Of a stretch of DNA of 64,000 nucleotides, positions 43,045-56,068 are shown in pieces. Where the stretch lies: the NCBI RefSeq assembly GCF_018446385.1, contig NW_024589879.1, positions 1 through 64,000 on the forward strand, in the 5' to 3' direction. Position 1 is the stretch's first letter; every line of letters begins with the position of its first letter. Below the pieces are notes generated by a model. The model saw nothing but the letters and a program-made list of their open reading frames with translations. It made no database searches and was not told the origin of the DNA. Source of the stretch: Zingiber officinale (taxonomy: Eukaryota; Streptophyta; Magnoliopsida; Zingiberales; Zingiberaceae). The position numbers were made by a program, and so were the translations under genes.

Positions 43045-43606
43045 GTTCAACCTTTTTAACTCCTTTGGATTTGTCACCTTTGTTTATGTCTTAGCGTGCT
43101 AGTTTAGATGGTAGAAGAAAAGCTGAGTTTGTGAGGCAAATGCATGTCAAAGTTCGGTTGTAAATTGAAAAGAGAAATGAACGATATGCTAGCAAGCCAA
43201 CAAGGGACTAATGAACCTGGAGATTGGGTTTGGGTTTATATGAGAAATGATAGATTCCTTACTAAACATTATACTAAGTTGCATCCACGAGAAGATAGGT
43301 CATTTCAAGTCATTGTTCGAATCAATGATAATGTCTACAAACTTGACTTACAAGGTGAGTATAATGTAACTGCACATTTAATGTCTTTGATCTTTCTCTC
43401 TTTGATATAGGTGATCAAGTTTCGAGAATGAATCCTTTTGAGGAGAGGGGGAAACATGGAATTAAAGATAGAGATCAAGTTAAGGACATGAAAGAAAAGG
43501 AGCATCCCACTGTACATGTTGTTGACAATCTATTATGCATCAATGGATGCCCAATTTTAAGGGTTAAGGCAAAAACCATGAATGAAGTGTTTAATGTGCT
43601 AATGTA
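43045..43606 (+). pseudogene. Ty3/gypsy integrase carboxyl end (fragment with stops)
   Basis: Several frames together read LTPLDLSPL, RASLDGRRKAEFVRQMH, GDWVWVYMRND, KLHPREDRSFQVIVRINDNVYKLDL and GEYNVTAHLMS, followed by pieces like RVKAKTMNEVFN. This order, ending in the integrase chromatin-proximal tail, is characteristic of gypsy pol proteins in plants. Stops at several points and frameshifts near 43400 show it is dead. Element D interrupts it at the left. The rest of pol must lie beyond the inserted stack, outside the window. Confidence 0.8.
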
Positions 43607-44200
43607 GACATATGCTTGAAATGTAAGCTTAATTTTTACCTTAATTTGGGTTGTAATGATATCATAAGCTCAAAATGGCTAAGTAGTCTACATAACCCTT
43701 TATTAAATGGACTTACTTTTGACTTTTTAGGATTTTTAGGTCATCCTATAACTATAAATAAAGGGGATGACAGTCACACATATATCTTTCACTTGTTTCA
43801 ATCTAAAGCATTGTGAGACTCTCACTTGTTGAATTAGTACTTATCAAGACATCCCCTTGTGGTGTTCAAAGACTTATCAAACTCCATCCCAAAGTTATGA
43901 TGTCTTCCATTTTCTATACCAAGGTTCATGCTTTCTTAAGAATTGGGTCAAGGTTTTTTTCATTCATCTTATTGATTTAGACTTTTCTTCTTTATTTCTT
44001 CAATTTGTTATAGGTTCTTGAGATTTCTTCTCTTTGGGTTCACATCACTGTTACAATTCGCGTTGCAATAGTTATGAATTCATATCTGTTACAATACGAA
44101 CTTGATATATTGATCTAACATTCACTTTATACCAACTATCATAACTAGTACAACACAGACTTATCTTATTTAATAACATTTATGTTATAGTAGCAACAAA
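43607..44200 (+). repeat. Probable 3' LTR remains of the gypsy element
   Basis: Directly downstream of the pol tail comes AT-rich sequence with a TATA-like CTATAAATAAAGGGG near 43750, then TTGTGAGACTCTCACTTG. This order is usual for an LTR promoter and leader. No second LTR is available in the window for comparison, so the boundaries are unknown. Confidence 0.4.
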
Positions 44201-46029
44201 GTTATTGTAAAATACGACAACAAATATTAATTACATAATAAGATTAAATAATGAAATAACCTTAACGGAATTTTTCAGAATTTTTAGGAACTTTCTAGGA
44301 ATTTTTCAGAGGTCGTATGGTGTAAATTACGGGGATAAATATTATATCACGAGAAAGCCTATTTAAGTTACCTCACTAGAACGAGGAAAAATTTTATTCT
44401 CTTTTCCTTTTCTATTTCTTCCCGTTGTCAAACCCGTGCCCGACCCTTCTTCGCTTCCTCTTCTTTTCTCTCCCCAATTCCTTTTATAATTCCTCTTCTT
44501 CTTCCCTCTGTTCTCTGCGTCCCCACGCGAGCAGCCAATGATCACCGGGATCCTCCTCATCAACGCTGAGCCCTAGACGAGCCGTTGCCGATCTCCCCGA
44601 CTCCAGCCTCTACCGATCTCACTGTCGATCGTCGATCGCATGTACCTGCCTCCAACTGACAGCGACCTTCCCCTTCGCTGGAGACCATATCGGTCATGCA
44701 ATCGACCCAGCATGCCCTCGCTGTGCCCTAGTCCCGAATCACCGCCGACCATTTCTAGTTTTCAGATCCGAGGCGCCTACTTTCCCCGATCCTTCGCTGC
44801 CACCACCACGATCGTCGACGCCTCCTCTCTTCACTGCACCAATTTCTGTTAGCCCTAGCCTCTCTTCACTGCGCTGATTTCGGCCAGAGAGGGAAATTGT
44901 CGGTTGGGTAAGTCTGTTTGCTTTTGGGTTCTAGATTGGTAGAGGCTTGTGTTTTGATATCATTATGGGAATTGTCTGATGGTGAAGGATCCCTGGCAGT
45001 GGGTTCTGGATAGTGTCGGCTATAAGTTAGGCAACAACTTGACCTAGTGCCACCACCAGCATCTGATCGGATCTACTGCCATCACCGAGGAAGAGGAAAG
45101 TTAGGTAAAGATCCTTGCTAACTTCAACAGCGATGTGGATTTAGGTATATTATTGTTAGAATTCTTAACTAATTGGATTTGGGATCGTTTTTCAAATGGA
45201 GTGGAGGGTTGAGTACAGTTGCTTGGTTCCAGCTTTGGACCCAGCCGCTATAGCTCCGGTTGTGAGTAACAGCATGAACAAATTTTTGGGTAAGTTGTGC
45301 TATGAAATTCTTACATTTAGTATTGGTTTAGATAAGTTGTTGTGATTGATTATACTTATTACAAATCCTAATTCGAATGAGTTAGTTAGGATTAATTAAG
45401 GAGTTAGATAATCTAATTAGGGTTTATATTTGAATTTGGATTTAGGTTAACTTCTCAGGGATTTGATCTAGTTAATTAATTTATATGTATTAGCTAAATC
45501 CGTATATCATGTATTGTAGGACTTTGATTCGAGACGAGCGTCTCGACGTGGGGTCTATTTCGGAGACGATCTCCACTTTTTAAAGCGAGTACCTTGACTT
45601 ATCTCTTTTGATATGTCATGTTGATATGCATAGTAGGTTATAGCCTTTAGTAATAATTATGTTTATCTTTGCTTTAGTATGTCACTACATGATACCTGTT
45701 GCATACTTTTATTTATTCTGCATTCATGTTTTATACCTTTTGTTTATTGCCATGATTATTTTTGCTCATGGTGGTAGTGACATACCATGCCTTAAGATAC
45801 ACTAGACTAGACATTTACCATATTCGACCCGTGTAGCTAGATCTATTTATTTTGACCCATTTATTTTGATACATGTTTTATGGAGGTAGATATGGTCAGG
45901 ATTTTCATGCTTAGTATCACGCACCATTTCGCATGATTGTATGCTGAGTGATTGTCGGCTCCATTATTATTGAGCACATCGCCAGTTACATGGATCTGCA
46001 CACACAACCACTCGTGAGTTAGTGGTTTT

Positions 46030-47081
46030 TGTTGGAGTGTCGGCGGCCAGCTAGAAGGGGAGTTGAATAGCCTGACAAAACAAAAACACAAATCCTTCTC
46101 GAACTCTTAAACTAACACTTGCATAAATTGGCTAAACAGAAAATAAATCAGAAAAAGACGAGGCACACCGTGATTGATTTGGTTATAATCGGGGAGGTTG
46201 TTAATCCAAGGAAGATGCTTGCACTAAAAACTCCTTCAGGTAGAGAAGCCTCGTACAACGATGAAGCGCACAAAAAGAAGCTAAACTACAGACGAAGTAC
46301 AAGTGTTGAAAGAATTGCTTGAGTTCTGATTGTTGAAAAAACTTTTGGACCAAGGCTATATTTATAGCCTTGGTTGGGGTGCCCTAAGGGTTCCGGGCGC
46401 CCTAAGGGTTCCGAGCGCCTTGGGGGGATAAACTTTATCCCCCAACGTTCAGATCGAGTCAAAACTCGATCCTGTGAAAAAGTCAACTCCGGGCCCCCGG
46501 AAGGGCTCCGGGTGCCTTGGACTGCTCCGGGCGCCCCGGACTGTTCCGGGCGCCCTGGCTGGAAAAGTCAACCCTATTGACTTTTTCACCCCGGGTCTTC
46601 TGCTCCGGCTCCGTTCGCCTCAGACCGAGTCTTCCGCTCGCTTGGGTGATCTCTGTCATCCGGAATAGGACTCACCCGAACCCAACTTCCGGTCTTCTCT
46701 AGCAGGCTTCCGTTCCGGCTTCTCGTCTCTCGGAATCGCCGAATGTTTCCTTCTCGTTCGCCAGCGTACTCATCCGCAGTCTTCGTCCCTCAGTCGTACC
46801 CCGTGCCGACCTTCTCGCTAGCTGCATCTCTTGCTCCCCGAGCAATCTTCCACTCCGGCTTCTCGTCCCTCAGAACCACCGCACGCTTCGTTCTCGTCCG
46901 CCGGTGTACTCTTCCGCAGCGCCTCGTCCCTCGGACACACCGGGTGCCGTCCTTCGCTAGCTTCGTATTTCGCTCGACTACCTGTGCTCCTAAGCTTCTG
47001 CACACTTAGACACAAGGTTAAAAATACACAGCACCTAACTTAACTTGTTGATCATACTAAAACAACCTTGGAGTTCCAACA
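46030..47081 (-). repeat. 3' LTR of element E (left side)
   Basis: 1052 bp. It is GC-rich between 46370 and 46980, with repeated GGGCGCC and TTCTCGTCC motifs. Open frames in it on both strands are unsupported. It is followed by ATCTCCCCCTTTTT, the polypurine tract read on the minus strand. Confidence 0.88.
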
Positions 47082-47569
47082 ATCTCCCCCTTTTTAATGT
47101 GATCAACCCAAGTTAAGCTAGGGTAAAAATAGATATTAAAATAAATTAACTAATTTTTGCAATTAAGTGCAAACAGATAGAAAAATTATTTTTGGTCTAC
47201 CTACCTCCCCCTAAACTTATACTTTTCCTCTCCCCCCTTTGATCACATAAAAAAATGGGGTTGCAAGAAAAAATTTAAGGGTTAAAACTTAAAAAATTTT
47301 GAGAACATTGAAAATTTTTGTAATAATTTTCACAGAAGCAATCTCAAAAAAAAATTTCTAAGTATCGCTTTAAGTAAAAACAATTCTGACTTAGGCAATT
47401 TTGTAAAAAAAGTTTTTTGAAAATTCTAAGTAAAAAATTTAAGCAAAAATTTTCAATTTCAGAAAAACTTTTAACTTAGGCAAAAATAGTTATTTATTTA
47501 TTTTTATTTAAACAAATTTCGTTCTCATGTTATTGCCATTTCTTTAATATCATTATGATATCTAAATTT

Positions 47570-48526
47570 CTATTTTAGTCTATCATAATTTCTCAAATCA
47601 TAATTTTTCAGATTTAAAACAAACAATATTAAGCATGCAGAAAATTCTTTCGACAACATAATTGGTAAAAAATCTTTCGACAATGTTTTTAGTTTGCAAG
47701 ATTCGTTCGACAAAGTATTTTGTAACTCACAAGAATCTTTTGGCAATGTTTCTAATTTGCAAAATTCTTTCAACAAAATGATTGGTAAACAATCTTTCGG
47801 CAATGTTTCTAATTTGCAAGATTTGTTCGACGAAATATTTTGTAACTCACAAGAATCTTTTGGCAATGCTTTTAATTTGCAAAATTCTTTCAACAAAAGA
47901 TTTTCTAATCCGAAAAACTCTTTCGACGATTCAATTTTGAATTTGCAAAAATCTTCAGGCAACTTTTCAATTGATTTATCCAATTGTTCAGAAGGTAGAG
48001 ACCATACCTGACTTACCTTGTCAACTGTTGATTCTCCCCCTATTGTGTTGCTTTCTTCCGAAGATTCTCGCCCTTCATTGATGCTCATCTGGGATGAACT
48101 TTCTGTGTCCTCGAGATGGAGTTCGGCTGTCTCGACAGTTTCCTCGTTCTCAGACTGTTCTGATGGTGACTTGGTGTCCATCGAAGAGTTAGATTCGACT
48201 TCAGCTGGTTCTTCGTAGATCTTTAAGAACTTTTCTCAAAGTTCTTTTACACTTTTGTATTCTCCGACTCTGTCTATATCTTCATCTGGTATTACACTTA
48301 GAAAATGAAATTCATCCCGAGCGTTTGCCATCGATTCGTTACGTTGCTTCTCGTTCAAGAGATATTTCTTGATTTCTTCTCCATTCGTTGTCTTTGGTGC
48401 TTCATAACCAAATTTCATAATTACTGAAATACCAAAATCTGTGTTTAGATATGCCTTCATGTGTTTCTTCCATAAAGCAAACTCCCCCTCGAATGCTGGT
48501 AGGTATATGCTAGCTACGACCATCAT
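47570..48526 (-). pseudogene. gag-like protein of element E with a tandem-repeat tail
   Basis: It reads leftwards from an ATG at 48526: MMVVASIYLPAFEGEFALWKKHMKAYLNT, of the FxGxxFxxWKxxM type seen in copia gag. A TGA at about 48238-48236, where a Trp is usual (KELWEKF-type motif), interrupts it. The same frame then continues through an acidic Ser/Glu-rich stretch to 47570. The tail repeats a unit of about 41 residues with LPKDSCELQN, CKLETLPKD and LLKEFCKL (DNA period about 123 bp, 47690-47960). There is no zinc knuckle and no pol. Confidence 0.65.
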
Positions 48527-48582
48527 TTTGTTGCTTCAGTCGGCGGTTAGTCCTTCTGAGGCGCCTCGGCTCTTATACCACG

Positions 48583-49600
48583 TGTTGGAGCGTTGGCGGC
48601 CAACTAGAAGGGAGGTTGAATAGCATGACAAAACAAAAACGCAAACCCTTCTCGAACTCTTAAACTAACACTTGCATAAATTAGCTAAACAGAAAATAAA
48701 TCAAAAAAAGATGAGGCACACTGGGATTGACTTGGTTACAATCGGGGAGGTTGTTAATCCAAGGAAGATGCTTGCACTAAAAACTCTTTCAGGCGGAGAA
48801 GCCTCATACAACGATGAAGCGCACAAAAAGAAGCTAAACTACAGACGAAGTACAAGTGTTGAAAGAATTGCTTGAGTTCTGATTGTTGAAAAAGCTTCTG
48901 GACCAAGGCTATATTTATAGCCTTGGTTGGGGCGCCTTGAGGGTTTCGGGCGCCCTGGGGGGATAAACTTTATCCCCCAACGTTTAGATCGAATCAAAAA
49001 TTGATCTTGTGAAAAAGTCAACTTCGGGCACCCGGAAGGGTTCCGGGCGCCCCGGACAGCTCCGGGCGCCCCGGCTGGAAAAGTCAACCCCGTTGACTTT
49101 TTCTAGCCCGAGTCTTCTGCTTCGGCTCCGTTCGCCTCAGACCGAGTCTTCCACTCGCTTGGGTGATCTCTACCATCCGGGATAGGGCTCACCCGAACTC
49201 AACTTCCGGTCTTCTCGAGTAGGCTTCCGCTCTGGCTTCTCGTCCCTCGGAATCGCCGCGTGTTTTCTTCTCATCCGCCAGCATACTCATCCGCAGTCTT
49301 CGTTCCTCAGTCGCACCCCGTGCCAACCTTCTCGCTAGCTGCGTCTCTTGTTCCCCGAGCAGTCTTCCGCTCCGGCTTCTCGTCCCTCGGAACCACCACA
49401 CGCTTCCTTCTCGTCCGCCGATGTACTCTTCTATAGCGCCTCATCCCTCGGACCCACCGCGTGTTGTCCTTCTCGCTAGCTGCATCTTCCGCTCGACTAC
49501 TTGTGCTCCTAAGCTTCTGCACACTTAGACGCAAGGTTAAAAACACACAGGATCTAACTTAACTTGTTGATCACACCAAAACAACTTTGGGGTTCCAATA
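48583..49600 (-). repeat. 5' LTR of element E (right side)
   Basis: 1018 bp, homologous along its length to 46030-47081 with length changes in the GC-rich middle (for example fewer GGGCGCC units near 48930-49080). The visible differences suggest an older insertion than C. Confidence 0.88.
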
Positions 49601-50661
49601 ATTTTTATTCAGGCAGGGTGTGTTGCAGCAGGTTGCTCTGTTTGGCTCCGCTGGTCCGCTCATGGGTAGTGTGACTGCAGCGTGGTAGCACGTCAGGGAT
49701 CCCTCCTCTGGACTGGCTCAGGGAGATGAGAGCATTGAGCTCCCCCACTTATGATTTGGGATAGGAGGATAGGTGTACTCCGACAACATCCTGTCCACTC
49801 GGTCTCTCATCAGGAGCAGTGATGACAGAGTGCACAGTTGTCATAGCCCTACCCACTCGGTCTCACCATCGTGTGTGAGATGGCTGACTGGCATCAGAGG
49901 TGACCAGGACATGTCATTGGCATCATATGCATGATTGCATTTATTGCTTGTGTTTACTGCATTTTATTTGTTGCATATTGGTTGGATGCATATGTTTGAC
50001 ATGCATACAGGGGCATGTTACCTTTGGTCTGACGACCATATCATTCTGATAAGAGATCCTGGTGAGTACAGTTTCTTCTTATCTTACAGTTTTGCATTTT
50101 CCATTACTCCAGGAGACTGTACACATATTTATTACTATTAGTTATAGTTTACTATGCATGTCAACTTGGTATCCGCTGAGTGTTGGATTCACCCTATTGA
50201 TATTTTCTTATTTCAGGTTGAGGCCGCCAGTAGGTTCCAATCGCTAGTCCCCACTTCGGGTCGCGTCGATTTTCTACTCTTTAGTCTTTTTGTTCCTTGT
50301 TACATTTTATATATGTGTGTGTGTGATGCGTATGATTTGTACTCGGGGAATTTTTATCGAACTTTGGGTTTACTACTTATTTTTTGTTGCGTTGGTTTCT
50401 CTGTTGTGTTTTGCCTTTTCCGTTGTAGTAGTGGAGTATGTGGTTTTCAAATAAACTGCGTGGTTGTGTAGTCAGCCAGAGGTTGATTTATTATTAACTG
50501 TGTGGATTGTTTAGTTATGTTTATTATTATTGTTTCGGCCGTGTTGGCCGAGGTTTGTGTGGCCCAGAGGGTCTTGTAGTAAAGTTTTATATTATCACCC
50601 GTACAGGGGATGTGCTGCCGAAATTTCTTCTGGCAAGGACTACCTGGGGCGTGACAGTTAT

Positions 50662-52870
50662 TGTTGGGGAATGCCCGATATGGTGTGTGCTAAAATATAT
50701 TTCATAAACATATGCAGCGGAAATAAAAATATAATAATTTCTAATGATTACAATACACACACCACACGAATATAAGATATATCTCATGCACCACACGAAT
50801 ATAAGATATATCTCATACAGACATGATCATAATATTAAAATTTTACGGAAAGTAAATTTACTTTAGGTATACCTAACCATTCATTAACGAACCTTGTAGA
50901 AAATGTTTGCTAGCCTCGCAAGGCAAATCTCCTTCAGAATCAATGAGCAAACAACAAATTGATGAGGAGTGGAATTGGAATCAACCAAGCGACACTCTAA
51001 AACCTTACCTCTATTTGTATTTACGCCGAGCTATTGTCAAGACGACCTCAGAAGTCACGAGTTCCATCTTCGCGAAAGGTATTAGTCTTGCGTGCGAAGG
51101 CGGAACAATCTGAGAGAATTCCCACGGTATGATTTGGAGAGTGGCGCGACACTAAAATCGTCAACATTGAATTCGCCGACATTGAATTCATCGGCACTAA
51201 ATTTGTTGGCACTGAATTCGTTGACACTGAATTCGTCGACATCAAATTTGGTAGTTGGAGGTGGCCGACGGTAACTCTTGGGCAATAGCTAGAGAGATGG
51301 AGAGGGAGAAAAGGATGTTAAGAAACCCTAATTAAAATAGAGTTTTCTCTCAAAGAATAAAATCACTTCTCTCTTCTCCTCATAGAAGGTATTTATATAC
51401 TCCTACATGACTTGGGGAGTAAGTCATCTCCCAAACCTAATAAGCAAAGTCAACCATGATTCATTACCATTTAGATTAAGTTTGGCTCAAAACTAAATCA
51501 TCTTGGTTCATAATTAAACCAAACACTTTTGATTTATTATTAAACTAAATTATTTCATAACTAAATCAAACCCCTTTTGATTTATTATCAAACCAAAATG
51601 AATACATATCTCCTATAATAGTCATGGCTAATTCGGGGTTTTGTTTCGATAAATAACTTTTCATATTTGTCCTTTTTGTTTGGTTCAACTAAACTCTATC
51701 TCTCTCTTGATTTAAGAATTCAATTCTCAAACTCATTTTAAGTCTCTAAGATAAACTCGCAGTGCGTGTAACTTTATAGGTTCCCGATTATGTTAGTCAT
51801 CTATAATTAACCATTAATTATAGAACGATCATGAGTGACACCTAGTAGCATATTATGATATCAAATTTATCAAAAAATCACAGTTGATTCCAGAACCACT
51901 TTTGAACCCTTCAATAACTACAATGAGTCGTGTCTCATTTCCTTCACTCGTCTTATACCCACTTGGTTCAAGACATGGTCTATGTGTTAGTCCCCACTAG
52001 GCTGACTATGTTACACCTAGCTCAAGTAATATTTTTTTATCCTGTAGATTCAAATTACTCGTATATGTGTCAAAAAGTCTCATCCTTTTGACATATGATG
52101 CTTTGGCTAAAATTTGAGTAACAATCATGACAAGTGTCATAGGGTATACATCTCCTTTTACAATGAGTGGTGAATCTTTTATTGGCTATTCAAATGCTTT
52201 CGAACATTTCAATTTATACCCAATCATCTCGGGTCCACACCTCCATGGAGATGTTTGTTTAAGATAGCAAAGTATAAGTGGTCATGACCAAGATAACTTG
52301 AATATCTCAAGTCGAAGGAAACTTACACTCGAATAATAATAAGAGTTTCATTGACATATCTATATATAGAGAGAACCATATGAAGTCTTATAACATGTCA
52401 CTCCAATGAACTAGTTACCATAACTAACATCTATGTTTAACTCTCGATATTTCAATATCTTCAGCTAGTGAGGAATAACTGTAGTTAGATCAAGGAGTAT
52501 AATCCGTGCTAGTATCACAGAATCGATAATGTTCGAACTCATCAATTCATCAAGTATGAACTATTTCAATACATTCATAATTGCACATGTAGAGATGCTC
52601 ATAAGTTGTGATCTAATCACAAGTTCTCTTATGTTATGAATCATATTACAGATATTCAATAAATAAATTTAAGATCCAATCAAACACATATAGACTATAC
52701 ACTCAAATAGTGAATTTTTATTTATCTAATAAATAGGTATAAACTATAAGATAATTATCTCAAACATAACAACGGTAAATACTATAACTACGATAACAAC
52801 TACAAAATTATATAATTGTTATAACTATGATAATAAACATGTAGCTGTTATCAAAATTATAGGGGTCATA
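50662..52870. repeat. Non-coding repeat, probably LTR-derived, minus orientation (right boundary unknown)
   Basis: It begins TGTTGGGGAATGCC directly after the GTTAT duplication, with ATGCAGCGGAAATAAA shortly after, as at the starts of the C and D LTRs (GCAGCG). The reverse strand of GTATTTATATACTCC (about 51390-51405) is a TATA-like signal. Near 51160-51240 the unit ATTGAATTCGTCGACA recurs five or more times with changes. Beyond 51770 it is AT-rich and non-coding. No second copy lies in the window, so type and right end are uncertain. Confidence 0.4.
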
Positions 52871-53076
52871 ATTTTATAATCGTTACAATATGGATTAATA
52901 TAACTATCTGATCAATTTAGAATTGAATGTGTAGTATGAAAAATAATGTAAAATAATATTATTTTACCGTGTCTGTGTGATGGTTTTTGATAAAATAAAA
53001 ATCAAAAAGAGACCTTCATAATTTTTTAAAAAACTTTTTCTTTTTATTTTTATTTTTATTTTTATTTTTATCCATT
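52871..53076. repeat. AT-rich spacer with a (TTTTTA)n microsatellite
   Basis: Bases 53041-53070 are five TTTTTA units. The rest is AT-rich, and I see nothing else in it. Confidence 0.7.
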
Positions 53077-53560
53077 TTATATGAGATTTAATTGTAACTT
53101 GGAAGGGAGCTTTGTGAGTCCTATTCCACTCACTGTCGCGTCCCTTTCGGCGAGAGCAGAGCAGCTCGAGCCGCGTGTTGGCATTCTGGTGACCGCTCTT
53201 AGCTCAAACAGTGACAGCGCACGCGGTAGGTGTTCGCCAGATTGCCCCTGTGACCGGAAAGCCACCGCCAATAGGTGTTCGACGGATTGTCTCAACCAGC
53301 AATAACTCTTTAATCAGCAGGTGCCGCTGCCTCCAAGTCTCCCTGTTCAATTCTAAATCCCGCCAATCGTTTCGATTCTATCTATTAATTGCGCCAGTGC
53401 TTTTCTTTCCGCATCCACGTTTGATTTGCTCGATCGGCTGTTGAGCCGTCTGCTCCCTGTGGTCGACAAATCAGAGAGCGCGTTCGATACTTTTAGCTCG
53501 GTGGAGGAGGTAAAGAACACAAAGTCGGTAGGCCAGTGCTGTCGCAGCAAGCAGTAAGCA
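53077..53560. other. GC-rich island, unassigned (possible leader exon or gene relic)
   Basis: An abrupt rise in GC content inside AT-rich DNA. Both strands carry open frames of 60-83 codons (for example 53211-53444 + and 53550-53353 -). None shows a domain I recognise or clear splice partners. CAGCAG then GTGCCGC near 53320 could be a donor. It may be the 5' exon of an unannotated transcript or a degraded gene. Confidence 0.3.
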
Positions 53561-56068
53561 AGCCATAAAATCTTACACTTTCAGTTGATTATTAAGCTCT
53601 GCCACGGAAAAAGCCTACGTCAAAGTTGCACGTAGCAGATGTATTTTGACAATTCTCCGTGCTTAATCATGCAGAGGCAACTAAATGAAGCTTTAGATTT
53701 GGTATGGGTTGCTGTCTTCGCTAGAGTAGTTGAAGGTCAAGAATTAAATTAGGAAGCTGCAGCAGATGAGGATTTCTAATTTGTTTGTTCTGGGCATTAA
53801 AAGTTTGGTGAGGAGGCAACCAACTAGTCGAGTGTCCGAGGACACCTGCCCATTTGATCGAGACCAATGCTCCATTAATTGCCCTTTTTTGCAGGCAAGC
53901 AATGCTAGTGGTTGATCTAACTCCAAACTAAAGAAGCCGTGTTAGTATCCCAACACTCGCTGATCATTATCCGTCTATCCCCTTTAATAATTCAGGCTTT
54001 TGATTGTGAAACTGATGCTGATCATGCACCGTAGTGAAGCATTGTTTATCTGAATTTTATCCTTTTAGATGATGTGTGTTGTTTGGTAATTCTGCATCAC
54101 TGGTCAAAGTCTCTCTCTCTGCTTTTACTCTTTATTTTTGGGGATTGAACGCTGTAAACTGTTAGCCTGGTTTTGCAAAAGCCGCCATGAAAGATGATGA
54201 TGAAAAACTCTACCACACTTTAGCGTGCTTTTCGTTTAGTCATACTTTAGGATACTCAAAGTTGGATTTTTCCTTGACTTTTGTTTCATTTCTACGACTT
54301 CCGTAAATCTGCTCTGTTTAACCTAAAAACTTTGTACTCGCTCAACAATTGTCTTGAATGAAGTACGTAATTAGTCAAACTCGGAGAAAATTAGCAGCAT
54401 GATTTTAGGTTTTTGTTGGCGTTTCTCTCGTAAGGCTTTGCCAATATAACGCCGGCTCTAGTTGGGTTTAGTGTTTGATTTGATCAATATATATAAATTA
54501 AATGAATGAATAATGATTTTATGTATTTATCTTTCTCTATATTCATGAACACCCTAAGGATGATTTATGTGGCAATTCCATATTTTTAAATAACATATTA
54601 AACTAAATAAACATGTATGAATATATTTGTATTTAACTCGTTAATATTCATAATAAAAGTTTTGAGTTGTCCGTGAATAATATTTGTGAACAATATTTAT
54701 AGACAAAATTTTTTTAATCATATTCATCAATAAAAAAACTTATTAAATAAATAAACAAGTTTATATTATAGCTCAACAATCAATTAAGTTTAAAAAATTA
54801 AAAATTTTAATCAATTAAATTTGAGTGAGAGAACCAAGCTCAACTCAAATTGAACCAAACTTAAATTTGGAAAAAAGAAATCAAATTAAGTTTAAACAAC
54901 AATTTTAACAACTTAAATCATTTCAAGCTCAACTCAATCTATTTTGTGCAATGTAGATATTAAAGGGTATTATAATAATCGCTTGTTAAAAACATTAGAA
55001 AAAGGGTGTTATAACATCCTTTGTTAAAACACATTCAAAGTCTTGAAGGCGTTCGTGTGAATATGAGGTGGGTCAACCCATGTCTATATTTTTTTTAGTT
55101 TTTAAATTTTAATTATAAACAATTATAAATTTTAAATTAAAAATTAAATAAAACGGTTAATTTATTAATGACTATTTTTAACGACTATTTTTTAGCGACT
55201 AATTCGAAATTCTATCTATAAATACCCATCATTTTTATTTTCACAACTTTGTAATTTTATTTTCTCACATACATCTATTTTATTTAATAAATATATTTTT
55301 TTTTAAATAATAAAATTATATTTTTAAAAGTAAGATTATTATTAAAAAAATAATAATAATTTAAATATTTTAAAATATATTTAAAATGTATTTATTCAAT
55401 ATAATATAATTTTAAGATGATTAAATGGATTGTGAGAATTATAAATAATGAATGTTAATATTAAAAGAAATATAAATGAAAGAAAGATATTATTATAATG
55501 AGTATATGCATTTCATACTTTTTGACGAGATGATATATAGATATAATATTATGGATGCTCTTATTAAATAAACTTAAATATGGTACAATTTAATCCGGAT
55601 TAATTCGTTTACGATCTGGACACTCATAAAGAAAAAAATCTATTTTCATTCGATGCTCCATCAAATTTATCTAATCAAAATTGAAGAATTAAAGGTTCTT
55701 GCACTTGCTCCTATCGTTTTAAATACTTCCCAAGATTTTTGTATTGATTTTACGTTACGTGGCAAGATTAATAAGAGGTCCCACCTCTTTAAACACATGC
55801 CGTATTCTGTTTAGTCCATACGAATTATGAAATTATCTATTTGTTCTCTTCCGCAGGACACCCAAGTGGTCCCCTCTCGGTTAACCAAGTAACCATTCTA
55901 ACCTCCTCTGGCCCCACCGCGGTCAAAATTTAGGTAGCCGACACGAACAATTTAACGGCCGTCGGCGCCGTCATTTCCACCGTTACGGCCCGCAATAAAT
56001 TCCGCCCCGCTCCTCCCCCATCCGCTCCTCTCTATCCCTTTCCTCTTCTCGCCTTTCCGCTCTCATCT

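Larger units (their letters stand above)
46030..49600 (-). mobile_element. Retrotransposon E (copia-like, gag-only, 3.6 kb, minus strand)
   Basis: LTRs at 46030-47081 and 48583-49600 (both start TGTTGGAG and end TTCCAACA or TTCCAATA). On the minus strand a degenerate primer site (TGGTATAAGAGC) is next to the right LTR, and a polypurine tract (plus ATCTCCCCCTTTTT) is next to the left LTR. Flanks GTTTT (46025-46029) and ATTTT (49601-49605) are a TSD with one change. The 1.5-kb interior has only a gag-like frame. LTRs contain CCGGGCGCC-type GC-rich units. Confidence 0.85.
44206..50656 (+). mobile_element. Solo LTR of a Ty3/gypsy-type element, interrupted by element E
   Basis: It starts TGTAAAATACGAC and ends GGGGCGTGACA, flanked by perfect 5-bp repeats GTTAT (44201-44205 and 50657-50661). 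Excluding E (46030-49600 plus about 5 bp TSD) it is about 2.9 kb. No gag or pol frame is present, so it is an LTR left by recombination between two LTRs. The ending GGGGCGTGACA and the long GC-rich leader (44400-44900) resemble Tekay/Del-type gypsy LTRs as I remember them. Lineage is inferred. Confidence 0.75.

Noticed and set aside
43144-43410. An independent small gene of 88 codons
   Set aside because: The sequence is the gypsy integrase tail (GDWVWV, KLHPRED, INDNVYKLDL) with stops around it.
46370-49546. GC-rich open frames in the E LTRs
   Set aside because: They exist on both strands in LTR sequence, are not conserved between the two LTRs, and show no domain.
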